Source: Deminuibacter soli | GTDB lineage: Bacteria > Bacteroidota > Bacteroidia > Chitinophagales > Chitinophagaceae | DNA length: 64,000 bases | Assembly (NCBI RefSeq): GCF_003412455.1 | Contig: NZ_QTJU01000006.1 | Span: forward strand, 186,001 to 250,000 | Reading direction: 5' to 3' | In this document: positions 45,028-56,496 of the stretch, in pieces | Numbering within the stretch: position 1 is the first letter of the stretch | Layout of the letters: every line of letters starts with the position of its first letter | Notes under the pieces: generated by a model | What the model was told of the DNA's origin: nothing | The model's database searches: none | What the model saw: only the letters and a program-made list of their open reading frames with translations | Position numbers and translations under genes: made by a program

Positions 45028-48000
45028 ATGAATATTTTAGGACTAGATATTGGCGTTTCGTCCATTGGCTGGGCGTTGATCAACTTTACTGCCGATAAAT
45101 GGATGATTAGAGGAATGGGCACACGCATCATCCCGTTAAATCCTGATGACAAAGATGAATTCACCTCGGGAAACACAATATCAAAAAACCAGAAAAGAAC
45201 CCAGAAACGCACACAACGAAAAGGCTACGACAGATACCAGCTTAGGCGAAAGCAGCTTATTTTGTTATTGCAGCAATACAACATGATGCCTGACAACAGC
45301 TTGATTCGCCTATCAGCTGAACGCCTGTATGGCTTAAGAACAAAAGCCTTGCGGGAACAGCTTACCCTAGAAGAGCTGGGTAGGGTATTGCTACATTTAA
45401 ACCAGAAACGTGGTTACAAAAGCAGCCGTAGTGATACTAACCTCGACAAAAAAGATACTGACTATGTTACTGAAGTAAAAAACAGGCACCAGCAACTAAA
45501 AGAAAAAAAAGAAACTATTGGAACGCATTTTCACCAAGCACTACAAGCCAATCAACACTACCGGATAAAACAGCAGGTATTCCCGAGAGAAGCATATATA
45601 GAGGAGTTTGATGCCATCATCAAGACGCAGCAGCAATTTTATTCATTGCTAACACCAACACTGATTGAAAAAATCAGAAATGAGACAGTGTACTATCAAC
45701 GCAATCTGAAATCACAGAAAGACCTGGTGAGCATTTGTGAACTGGAAGGCTTTGCCACAAATAATACAACCGGCAAAACTGTACAGGCAGGTCCAAGAGT
45801 TGCACCACGAAGCTCACCGCTTGCACAGGCCTGTAAAATATGGGAAACCATTAATACACTTTCGCTGCAAAATAAATATGGCGAAACCTACCTCCCCTCC
45901 CAGCAGCAAAAACTACTGCTATTCAACTACCTCGATAACAACGAGCTGCTAACTCAGAAGGAACTTTTCAAACTGCTGGGTTTGAAAAAGGAAGATGGCT
46001 GGTACGCAAATAAACAAATAACTAAAGGTTTGCAGGGCAATATCACCAAAACACTTTTACTGAAACAGCTGAAGAACAACAACCGGTCAGCTGAACTACT
46101 CAGATTTGATTTGCAAATTGAAACAGGCACAACACCGGCTTATTTAACTGATAAAAAAACAGGTGAGGTTTTAGCAACAAGTGTTCAAAAGCAAATTACC
46201 AGGCATTTTGAAAACGAGCCACTGTATAAACTCTGGCACACTACTTATGCTATTTCAGATGTAAAAGAATGTACACAAACATTAATACGCCAGTTTGCTA
46301 TAGATGAAACAACCGCAAAAAATATTGCCAACATAGATTTTAGAAAATTCTCGTTCGCCAATAAATCAGCTAAGGCTATGCGGAAAATAATTCCGCATTT
46401 GATTGATGGCCATGTTTATAGTACAGCCTGTGCATTTGCCGGATACAACCACTCTAATTCATTAACTTCAGATGAACGCCTGCAGCAACTGCTTGCAGAT
46501 AAATTGGACACACTACCCAAGAACAGTCTGCGACAGCCGATTGTAGAAAAAATACTAAATCAGCTGATTAACCTGGTAAATGACATCATAGCAATACATG
46601 GAAGACCCGACGAAATAAGGATAGAATTGGCGCGTGAGCTGAAACAGAGCAAGGAAGAGCGAAATAACACTTTCATGCAAATAGCAAAACGGGAAAGGGA
46701 AAATAAAGCCATCATCGATAGGATTGAAAAAGAATATGGTTCTTTTGGTGTAAGGGCAACAAGAAATACTATTATTAAATGGCGCTTATTTCATGAAATC
46801 AATGGGCAGGATGTTAAAACGAATGCTACTTGCATTTACTGTGGAAAACAGTTCGGAATAACAGATGCATTACAGGGTAATAGCATTGACGTGGAACATA
46901 TTATACCTAAATCCAAACTTTTTGATGATTCACAAAGCAACAAAACGCTAACACACCGCAGATGCAATGAGGACAAAGACAACAGAACAGCTTATGACTT
47001 TATGAAAAGTAAAGGAGACAGCGCTTTCTCCAGCTATTTGCAAACCATAGATCATTTGTATAACAACAAAATCATCAACAAAACCAAGAGAGATAAACTA
47101 TTGATGCCGGCGGACAAAATACCGCAGGATTTCATAGACCGGCAACTACGCGAAACACAGTACATATCAAGAAAAGCGAAGGAGCTGTTGGAAAAAGTAT
47201 GTTACAATGTTTGGACAACCAGTGGCAGCGTAACCGCCTACCTGCGACACATATGGGGCTGGGATGATGTACTCGTTAATCTTCAGCTACCCAAATATCG
47301 CGAACTGGGTTTAACTGAATATAATAACGATAAAGAAATAATCAATGGCTGGAGCAAACGTGACGACCATCGCCATCACGCCATAGACGCCCTTACCATA
47401 GCTTGTACAAGGCAGGGATTTATTCATCGTATCAATACCCTGAATGCACAAAGTACAAGGGATAACATGTATAATGATCTGCAAAAAAACGAATCAACTT
47501 TCAACAAACGAAAACCGCTGTTAGAAGCCTACCTTGCTGCCCAAAGGCCTTTTACTACCATCCAACTAGAAAACGTGGTATCCAGCATCCTTATATCTTT
47601 TAAATCGGGGAAAAAATCAGCGACTACAGGTAAGCGAAAAGTAAAAATACAGGGTAGCAAGAAGGTAGTGCAAACAGGCATCATCATCCCCCGCGGAGCA
47701 CTAAGCGAGGATACTGTGTATGGAAAAATAAAAGTCATTGAAAAGGAAAAGCCAGTAAAATACCTCTTTGAAAATCCTGACCTCATTTTCAAACCGTATA
47801 TCAGGAAATTAGTCGAAGACAGACTAAAACAACACAACAATGATACCTCCAAAGCATTATTGTCCTTGAAAAAGGAGGCAATTTATCTCGATGAAGCAAA
47901 AACAAAAATATTGCAATATGGCACTTGTTTTAAAGAAGAATATGTAGTCAAATACCCAATAGAAAGCATAAAAATCAAAGACATCCCTTATATCATTGAC

Positions 48001-48699
48001 CGTCATGTGCAGCGGATTGTTCAGAAAAGACTTGAGCAATTCGATAATAAAGAAAAAGATGTCTTGAAGGATTTACAAAACAATCCGATCTGGCACAATG
48101 AGGAAAAGAGAATTCCCGTAAGATCTGTACGTTGCTTAACTGGCTTAAGCATAGTGGAACCTGTTAAGCAAGATGAAAAAGGCAACAACATTGGTTTTGT
48201 AAAGCCAGGCAACAACCACCATGCAGCAATATATATTGATGCGAACGGAAAAAAACAGGAACATATATGTTCATTCTGGCACGCCGTTGAAAGAAAAAAA
48301 TACGGCATTCCGGTAATTATTACCCAGCCTGCAGAAATCTGGAATATTATTCTATCCAGCGGCAAAGAATACCCGCAAAGTTTCCTGGAAAAACTTCCAA
48401 ACGACCAATGGCAATTCCTGCAAAGTCTGCAACAAAACGAGATGTTCATTATTGGCTTGTCACAGGAAGATATCGTACAAGCATTGCAAAAAAATGACAA
48501 AAAAACACTTAGCCCATACCTGTTCAGGGTAAGGAAATTAACAGCCGGAAGCTACTGGTTTCTGCATCATCTGGAAACACAGCCGCTCGAAAGCACACAA
48601 GATAAAAAAGCTGGTAGAGTAGTTCAGGCAAGCGCTTCAACATTTAAAGGGTATAAAGTAAAAATAACAATAACCGGGGATATTACGCAACCGGTTTAA
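45028..48699 (+). CDS. cas9: Cas9 endonuclease, type II-C
   Basis: 1223 residues. RuvC-I is LGLDIGVSSIGWAL with Asp7; the Arg-rich bridge helix follows (QKRTQKRTQRKGYDRYQLRR). RuvC-II is IRIELAREL with Glu533. The HNH domain has a CIYCGK knuckle, DVEHIIP with the catalytic His624, and HRRCNEDK. RuvC-III is DDHRHHAIDALTIA with His784 and Asp787. All nuclease residues are intact. The length is on the small side for Bacteroidota Cas9 but normal for subtype II-C. Neither csn2 nor cas4 follows, which defines II-C. It is guided by crRNA:tracrRNA to cut DNA; the tracrRNA gene is divergent upstream. The PAM cannot be read from the sequence. Confidence 0.98.
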   Translation: MNILGLDIGVSSIGWALINFTADKWMIRGMGTRIIPLNPDDKDEFTSGNTISKNQKRTQKRTQRKGYDRYQLRRKQLILLLQQYNMMPDNSLIRLSAERLYGLRTKALREQLTLEELGRVLLHLNQKRGYKSSRSDTNLDKKDTDYVTEVKNRHQQLKEKKETIGTHFHQALQANQHYRIKQQVFPREAYIEEFDAIIKTQQQFYSLLTPTLIEKIRNETVYYQRNLKSQKDLVSICELEGFATNNTTGKTVQAGPRVAPRSSPLAQACKIWETINTLSLQNKYGETYLPSQQQKLLLFNYLDNNELLTQKELFKLLGLKKEDGWYANKQITKGLQGNITKTLLLKQLKNNNRSAELLRFDLQIETGTTPAYLTDKKTGEVLATSVQKQITRHFENEPLYKLWHTTYAISDVKECTQTLIRQFAIDETTAKNIANIDFRKFSFANKSAKAMRKIIPHLIDGHVYSTACAFAGYNHSNSLTSDERLQQLLADKLDTLPKNSLRQPIVEKILNQLINLVNDIIAIHGRPDEIRIELARELKQSKEERNNTFMQIAKRERENKAIIDRIEKEYGSFGVRATRNTIIKWRLFHEINGQDVKTNATCIYCGKQFGITDALQGNSIDVEHIIPKSKLFDDSQSNKTLTHRRCNEDKDNRTAYDFMKSKGDSAFSSYLQTIDHLYNNKIINKTKRDKLLMPADKIPQDFIDRQLRETQYISRKAKELLEKVCYNVWTTSGSVTAYLRHIWGWDDVLVNLQLPKYRELGLTEYNNDKEIINGWSKRDDHRHHAIDALTIACTRQGFIHRINTLNAQSTRDNMYNDLQKNESTFNKRKPLLEAYLAAQRPFTTIQLENVVSSILISFKSGKKSATTGKRKVKIQGSKKVVQTGIIIPRGALSEDTVYGKIKVIEKEKPVKYLFENPDLIFKPYIRKLVEDRLKQHNNDTSKALLSLKKEAIYLDEAKTKILQYGTCFKEEYVVKYPIESIKIKDIPYIIDRHVQRIVQKRLEQFDNKEKDVLKDLQNNPIWHNEEKRIPVRSVRCLTGLSIVEPVKQDEKGNNIGFVKPGNNHHAAIYIDANGKKQEHICSFWHAVERKKYGIPVIITQPAEIWNIILSSGKEYPQSFLEKLPNDQWQFLQSLQQNEMFIIGLSQEDIVQALQKNDKKTLSPYLFRVRKLTAGSYWFLHHLETQPLESTQDKKAGRVVQASASTFKGYKVKITITGDITQPV

Positions 48700-48710
48700 A
48701 TTCATACAAA

Positions 48711-49962
<1,252 letters not shown>

Positions 49963-49975
49963 AAAATTACGGACA

Positions 49976-50014
49976 GGATAAAAATTCTGTAGCTCAGACC
50001 CCGATTTTTCATCC
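49976..50014. promoter_or_regulatory. Leader hairpin carrying an inverted partial repeat
   Basis: GGATAAAAAT and ATTTTTCATCC form an imperfect 10-bp stem (one bulge). The loop and inner stem carry ATTCTGTAGCTCAGACC (49984-50000), which matches the complement of the repeat interior at 15 of 17 positions. It lies in the leader, between cas2 and the array. It could be an adaptation-complex recognition site, a second pairing site for crRNA, or a relic of an inverted repeat unit. Confidence 0.5.
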
Positions 50015-50015
50015 T

Positions 50016-50040
50016 AAAAAACGCCTGTAATGCATACAGG
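50016..50040 (-). terminator. Intrinsic terminator of minus-strand pre-crRNA
   Basis: On the minus strand CCTGTA-TGCAT-TACAGG is followed by CG and T6. It lies 22 bp beyond the first repeat, exactly where a pre-crRNA read toward cas2 should end. On the plus strand the A-tract is on the wrong side for termination. Confidence 0.8.
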
Positions 50041-50061
50041 TAAAGGATTACATAAAATTCG

Positions 50062-53000
50062 GTTGTCACAGATCTAAGCTACAGAATAATTTGAAAGCAA
50101 ATCACAACATTGAGTTGGATCGCAATGTCTTTTTGTTTGTTGTCACAGATCTAAGCTACAGAATAATTTGAAAGCAAATCACAACAACAAACGTACAGTA
50201 TATCTCAGCCGAGGCGTTGTCACAGATCTAAGCTACAGAATAATTTGAAAGCAAATCACAACTGGCCAGCGCATTGCGGCAGGAACCGGTTAGTTGTCAC
50301 AGATCTAAGCTACAGAATAATTTGAAAGCAAATCACAACACCACGCAAACCACTTCAAAACCTAGCTTCGTTGTCACAGATCTAAGCTACAGAATAATTT
50401 GAAAGCAAATCACAACTGCTAAAAGCCCCTCGCGATAAGGCTTCCAGTTGTCACAGATCTAAGCTACAGAATAATTTGAAAGCAAATCACAACGCTACAG
50501 CAATGACACGCCCCAATTCGCCAGTTGTCACAGATCTAAGCTACAGAATAATTTGAAAGCAAATCACAACCGTAATAGTAAGCGAATCGCGATAAGCCGT
50601 GTTGTCACAGATCTAAGCTACAGAATAATTTGAAAGCAAATCACAACCCACGTCCAGCGCTTTACCTGTGATAAGTGTTGTCACAGATCTAAGCTACAGA
50701 ATAATTTGAAAGCAAATCACAACCTGGTCTTCTTCGCTTGGTGGCGATGTAGTGTTGTCACAGATCTAAGCTACAGAATAATTTGAAAGCAAATCACAAC
50801 GAGCAATCGTTAGATCGCGTAGTTAAAGCAGTTGTCACAGATCTAAGCTACAGAATAATTTGAAAGCAAATCACAACGCCCTGATGTAATTGCAGAAGTT
50901 AACAAAGTTGTCACAGATCTAAGCTACAGAATAATTTGAAAGCAAATCACAACTGGACAGCAGCGTCCAGTCAAGGCCAGAGCGTTGTCACAGATCTAAG
51001 CTACAGAATAATTTGAAAGCAAATCACAACAAGACTTGTCACTGATCAAAGGCGCTATAAGTTGTCACAGATCTAAGCTACAGAATAATTTGAAAGCAAA
51101 TCACAACCGGACTGGCGCCTGCATCTTTCAGGTAAGTGTTGTCACAGATCTAAGCTACAGAATAATTTGAAAGCAAATCACAACTCTTTAATATCTTCTC
51201 TTTTTATTTTCATGGTTGTCACAGATCTAAGCTACAGAATAATTTGAAAGCAAATCACAACTGTTGGCGTTGACGGCCCAATGACGGGTATGTTGTCACA
51301 GATCTAAGCTACAGAATAATTTGAAAGCAAATCACAACGGTAAAACGCTTGCCACATTTTCAGCGTTTGTTGTCACAGATCTAAGCTACAGAATAATTTG
51401 AAAGCAAATCACAACAGGGACGCCATGATTGAGCATATATTCTATGTTGTCACAGATCTAAGCTACAGAATAATTTGAAAGCAAATCACAACATAATAAG
51501 GTGGTGCACTATAACAGGCTTGTTGTCACAGATCTAAGCTACAGAATAATTTGAAAGCAAATCACAACAGCCCTAGAATTGTGCCCTCTAGTACCAAGTT
51601 GTCACAGATCTAAGCTACAGAATAATTTGAAAGCAAATCACAACAACCCACTCATATACCTGTTGAAAGGTTAAGTTGTCACAGATCTAAGCTACAGAAT
51701 AATTTGAAAGCAAATCACAACATAATAAGGTGGTGCACTATAACAGGCTTGTTGTCACAGATCTAAGCTACAGAATAATTTGAAAGCAAATCACAACAGC
51801 CCTAGAATTGTGCCCTCTAGTACCAAGTTGTCACAGATCTAAGCTACAGAATAATTTGAAAGCAAATCACAACAACCCACTCATATACCTGTTGAAAGGT
51901 TAAGTTGTCACAGATCTAAGCTACAGAATAATTTGAAAGCAAATCACAACGTCCGCGTCGAACTTCAATCCGAGCAGCACGTTGTCACAGATCTAAGCTA
52001 CAGAATAATTTGAAAGCAAATCACAACTCATGCCGTTTAGATGTATGTTAGATGGCAGTTGTCACAGATCTAAGCTACAGAATAATTTGAAAGCAAATCA
52101 CAACTGGACTGGCGCCTGCGTCTTTCAGGTAAGTGTTGTCACAGATCTAAGCTACAGAATAATTTGAAAGCAAATCACAACCACATTCAACTACTATCCA
52201 TATATAAGCAAGTTGTCACAGATCTAAGCTACAGAATAATTTGAAAGCAAATCACAACAAACTGCCAGTAATTGTACTGGCCATTAAAGTTGTCACAGAT
52301 CTAAGCTACAGAATAATTTGAAAGCAAATCACAACATACATAAACGAAGATGCAGAAAGCAGATTGTTGTCACAGATCTAAGCTACAGAATAATTTGAAA
52401 GCAAATCACAACAGAGAGATATATTCCGTGTTGATCTGCTCGGTTGTCACAGATCTAAGCTACAGAATAATTTGAAAGCAAATCACAACACGATTCCATA
52501 GACTTACCCAATCTTTGGCGTTGTCACAGATCTAAGCTACAGAATAATTTGAAAGCAAATCACAACCCCTCGCATTTTAGCATCTATAGCCTGCATGTTG
52601 TCACAGATCTAAGCTACAGAATAATTTGAAAGCAAATCACAACGGGTCACGAGTTGTGCCCACCAGACCTACCGTTGTCACAGATCTAAGCTACAGAATA
52701 ATTTGAAAGCAAATCACAACTCATCTTTGTCAATAATAATAGTCATGCTGGTTGTCACAGATCTAAGCTACAGAATAATTTGAAAGCAAATCACAACATA
52801 ACAGTAAATCCAAGCAATTCTATTCGTGTTGTCACAGATCTAAGCTACAGAATAATTTGAAAGCAAATCACAACTATCGCATACCCTGGTATAGACCTGC
52901 TGTAGTTGTCACAGATCTAAGCTACAGAATAATTTGAAAGCAAATCACAACAAAGAAGTCCGTTGTAGTACATAGCGCATAGTTGTCACAGATCTAAGCT

Positions 53001-55461
53001 ACAGAATAATTTGAAAGCAAATCACAACAGCGCCGTGATTACGCAGCTGAATGATACAGTTGTCACAGATCTAAGCTACAGAATAATTTGAAAGCAAATC
53101 ACAACCACGCCTCGATAGCAGCAGGTACGAACAGTGTTGTCACAGATCTAAGCTACAGAATAATTTGAAAGCAAATCACAACACATTTCGGCGCCGGTTA
53201 AAACAGGGCTGTGTTGTCACAGATCTAAGCTACAGAATAATTTGAAAGCAAATCACAACTGCATCCACATTTTCCATGATAAGCTCATCGTTGTCACAGA
53301 TCTAAGCTACAGAATAATTTGAAAGCAAATCACAACGTTGGTGGCATATTTACCTTTAATAAACAAGTTGTCACAGATCTAAGCTACAGAATAATTTGAA
53401 AGCAAATCACAACCACGCCTCGATAGCAGCAGGTACGAACAGTGTTGTCACAGATCTAAGCTACAGAATAATTTGAAAGCAAATCACAACACATTTCGGC
53501 GCCGGTTAAAACAGGGCTGTGTTGTCACAGATCTAAGCTACAGAATAATTTGAAAGCAAATCACAACTATCATTATCCACTCTGTCAATCGTTAATGGTT
53601 GTCACAGATCTAAGCTACAGAATAATTTGAAAGCAAATCACAACGGGGAGTATGGCGGGGTCCTTCAGGATCATGTTGTCACAGATCTAAGCTACAGAAT
53701 AATTTGAAAGCAAATCACAACCATAATTGTGAGTTTTGGTTAAAACGTATTGTTGTCACAGATCTAAGCTACAGAATAATTTGAAAGCAAATCACAACTG
53801 GTAATTGCGAGTGTTGAAAGGCGAGCTGGTTGTCACAGATCTAAGCTACAGAATAATTTGAAAGCAAATCACAACAGATCGACCGTGATTTGCAGATTTT
53901 GGACGGTTGTCACAGATCTAAGCTACAGAATAATTTGAAAGCAAATCACAACGCGACGTCGTTAACCGTATATGAGCTGTGAGTTGTCACAGATCTAAGC
54001 TACAGAATAATTTGAAAGCAAATCACAACACAAACAAGCCATTTACTTGATGCGCTGGGTTGTCACAGATCTAAGCTACAGAATAATTTGAAAGCAAATC
54101 ACAACTAGCGGACAACAGCAAAAAACAACTATCTTGTTGTCACAGATCTAAGCTACAGAATAATTTGAAAGCAAATCACAACATGTATAGTAACATGGTC
54201 GCATATCTTTAGTTGTCACAGATCTAAGCTACAGAATAATTTGAAAGCAAATCACAACTGTAGCGTTGTCCTGATCCTGATCGTAGAAGTTGTCACAGAT
54301 CTAAGCTACAGAATAATTTGAAAGCAAATCACAACCATTCAGCTTTGATTTAAGTTCAGCAATTTGTTGTCACAGATCTAAGCTACAGAATAATTTGAAA
54401 GCAAATCACAACGTACACCGCAAGATGGCGGCGGCGGTACGTGTTGTCACAGATCTAAGCTACAGAATAATTTGAAAGCAAATCACAACATAGGTATATG
54501 GGTTTCGCTTTTCAAAGTGTTGTCACAGATCTAAGCTACAGAATAATTTGAAAGCAAATCACAACCCAAGCAATAACAACGAATTAAGCATGCTTGTTGT
54601 CACAGATCTAAGCTACAGAATAATTTGAAAGCAAATCACAACTACTCCAGCTGCCATGCTGCCAAAATGCTTGTTGTCACAGATCTAAGCTACAGAATAA
54701 TTTGAAAGCAAATCACAACTATCGCTGGGATTGTTGGTGTGCTTATACAGTTGTCACAGATCTAAGCTACAGAATAATTTGAAAGCAAATCACAACTATC
54801 GCTGGGATTGTTGGTGTGCTTATACAGTTGTCACAGATCTAAGCTACAGAATAATTTGAAAGCAAATCACAACGGTTCGATTTATCGGCCAGCTACTATT
54901 TTGTTGTCACAGATCTAAGCTACAGAATAATTTGAAAGCAAATCACAACCGGTGTGTAGCTCTGCACGAACGGCCTGTCGTTGTCACAGATCTAAGCTAC
55001 AGAATAATTTGAAAGCAAATCACAACATAAAGCCGTATTTGGTCCAGTTTGAGCCCGTTGTCACAGATCTAAGCTACAGAATAATTTGAAAGCAAATCAC
55101 AACTTGAGCTTGAAAGTGGCCATAGCACGGCGCGTTGTCACAGATCTAAGCTACAGAATAATTTGAAAGCAAATCACAACCGTGGAGCCAAACTGGATAC
55201 TAACCGGTAAGTTGTCACAGATCTAAGCTACAGAATAATTTGAAAGCAAATCACAACTATTCAATATCGCTGGCCACATCAGTGACGTTGTCATAGATCT
55301 AAGCTACAGAATAATTTGAAAGCAAATCACAACCAAAAAGGAAAAGGAACCACTGAGCCATGAGTTGTCACAGATCTAAGCTACAGAATGATTTGAAAGC
55401 AAATCACAACAAGCATGGCTGGACTTAATCCAAATAGCCAGTTGTCACAGATCTAAACTAC
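50062..55461 (-). CRISPR. Type II-C CRISPR array, 70 full repeats, 70 spacers and a truncated end repeat
   Basis: Repeats are 47 bp (plus strand begins GTTGTCACAGATCTAAGC and ends GAAAGCAAATCACAAC), with palindromic ends GTTGT/ACAAC. I counted 70 full repeats and 70 spacers; 59 spacers are 30 nt and 11 are 29 nt. Repeats 1-68 look identical; repeat 69 (55287) has one change (CATAG for CACAG), repeat 70 (55364) one (GAATGA for GAATAA), and the last (55441) stops after about 21 bp. Hence the old end is on the right. The crRNA strand is minus: repeats then begin GTTGTGATTTGCTT, complementary to the tracrRNA. Spacers 19-21 equal 22-24; 40-41 equal 44-45; 61 equals 62; spacers 14 and 27 differ at two bases. 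Confidence 0.99.
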
Positions 55462-55629
55462 TAAAAATTCTGCCAGACAATAACTTACCACTACCCTGCT
55501 TCTACAAAGCAATCGCCGGCGTTAACATTTAACGCATGCGTTTTACGGTTACCCGTAAAATAAAATGAGGCAGTAATGGTTACTTGCAGCAACAAATAAG
55601 TTATCAAACCATCCCGTTAAAAAATATAT
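55462..55629. other. Region distal to the CRISPR array
   Basis: 168 bp without a gene. On the minus strand it would be upstream of the array. The truncated end repeat provides TAGTTTAG on the minus strand, a -7-like motif that could start transcription into the last spacer. A hairpin TTTTACGGTTACCCGTAAAA occurs at 55542-55561. Confidence 0.4.
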
Positions 55630-55833
55630 ATGGAATTATTCATTTTTTGCATTGTTTATCTCGCAGGCCTTGCCATAGCCATCCTGTTGCAAATACGTAT
55701 TATCAGGCATGCAGTAAATGCCAAAGAGCAACTGCTGCATCAGCGCACACAAACACAACTGCTCACACTCATGGCTAAAAAAATGGGCGTTACCGATAGT
55801 GAACTCTTTATTGCATTGAATGATATTGTATAA
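55630..55833 (+). CDS. Small hypothetical membrane protein
   Basis: 67 residues. One N-terminal transmembrane helix (LFIFCIVYLAGLAIAILLQIRI) is followed by a short polar helical tail (NAKEQLLHQRTQTQLLTLMAKKMGVTD). No family recognised. It is the first gene beyond the array, 61 bp before a lipoprotein gene on the same strand, and may share its transcript. Confidence rests on a clear ATG, helix and tail. Confidence 0.5.
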   Translation: MELFIFCIVYLAGLAIAILLQIRIIRHAVNAKEQLLHQRTQTQLLTLMAKKMGVTDSELFIALNDIV

Positions 55834-55894
55834 AACAAAGCGCCCCTACTTAACCCTCTTTATCATCAACAAAACTTTATTAAAAAACACACTT

Positions 55895-56413
55895 ATGAAA
55901 TTTTTAACCCTGTTTGGTATCATTCTTTTTGCAGCATGTGTAGAAAAAGGTCATACCACATATACTACCCAATCCAGATTATCGCATGCTGATTCAATTA
56001 AAGTTCGTTCTGAAGTTGATTCTACAGTTAAAGCGATGGAAAAACAAACAATGTTTGATACATCCGGACTATCCCAGGCACCAGTAAAGGTACTTTCAGC
56101 AAAATTAACTGAGAGGGAATACAGCACTTATAAAGACATTTATCTCATCTATAAAAATGTTTCTTCAAAAAAAATTGCAGGAATAAAGTTTAGATGGTTT
56201 GGTGAAACTGTATTTGGCGATCCGGCAGATATGGGCTCAAGCACGCTTGCTGAAGGCTTTGGCGGAGGATTTACAGATGAACCGCTCAATCCCGGTGAAT
56301 CAGATTCAGGTAAATGGGACATATTAAGCAGGAACGGTAAAAAGGTAGTATTAGCATGGCCTACCGAAATTATTTACGAAGATGGAAGTAAATGGAAAAT
56401 TGGGGAAAGGTAG
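55895..56413 (+). CDS. Hypothetical lipoprotein
   Basis: 172 residues from the ATG at 55895 with a lipoprotein signal (MKFLTLFGIILFAACVEK). The mature region has a helical start (DSIKVRSEVDSTVKAMEKQ) and a beta-sandwich-like rest (DIYLIYKNVSSKKIAGIKFRWFGET and ESDSGKWDILSRNGKKVVLAW), which resembles domains of unknown function in extracellular lipoproteins. An upstream extension of the frame to 55820 lacks signal-like character. No partner is evident. Confidence 0.7.
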   Translation: MKFLTLFGIILFAACVEKGHTTYTTQSRLSHADSIKVRSEVDSTVKAMEKQTMFDTSGLSQAPVKVLSAKLTEREYSTYKDIYLIYKNVSSKKIAGIKFRWFGETVFGDPADMGSSTLAEGFGGGFTDEPLNPGESDSGKWDILSRNGKKVVLAWPTEIIYEDGSKWKIGER

Positions 56414-56496
56414 ACTTATTTTCATCGGCCGGCGTAATAAAAAACAGGGCTGGCATTTCTTGCACAGCCCCATCTTCCTGTTTATAACATTGCACT

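Noticed and set aside
49984-50000. Leader motif as the main tracrRNA
   Set aside because: It pairs with the repeat interior rather than the spacer-adjacent end, and has no nexus or terminator in the right place. The locus at 44772-44858 has all of these.
50062-55461. Self-targeting spacers against this window
   Set aside because: By eye no spacer matched any other part of the window. A full-genome alignment would be needed to exclude self-targets elsewhere.
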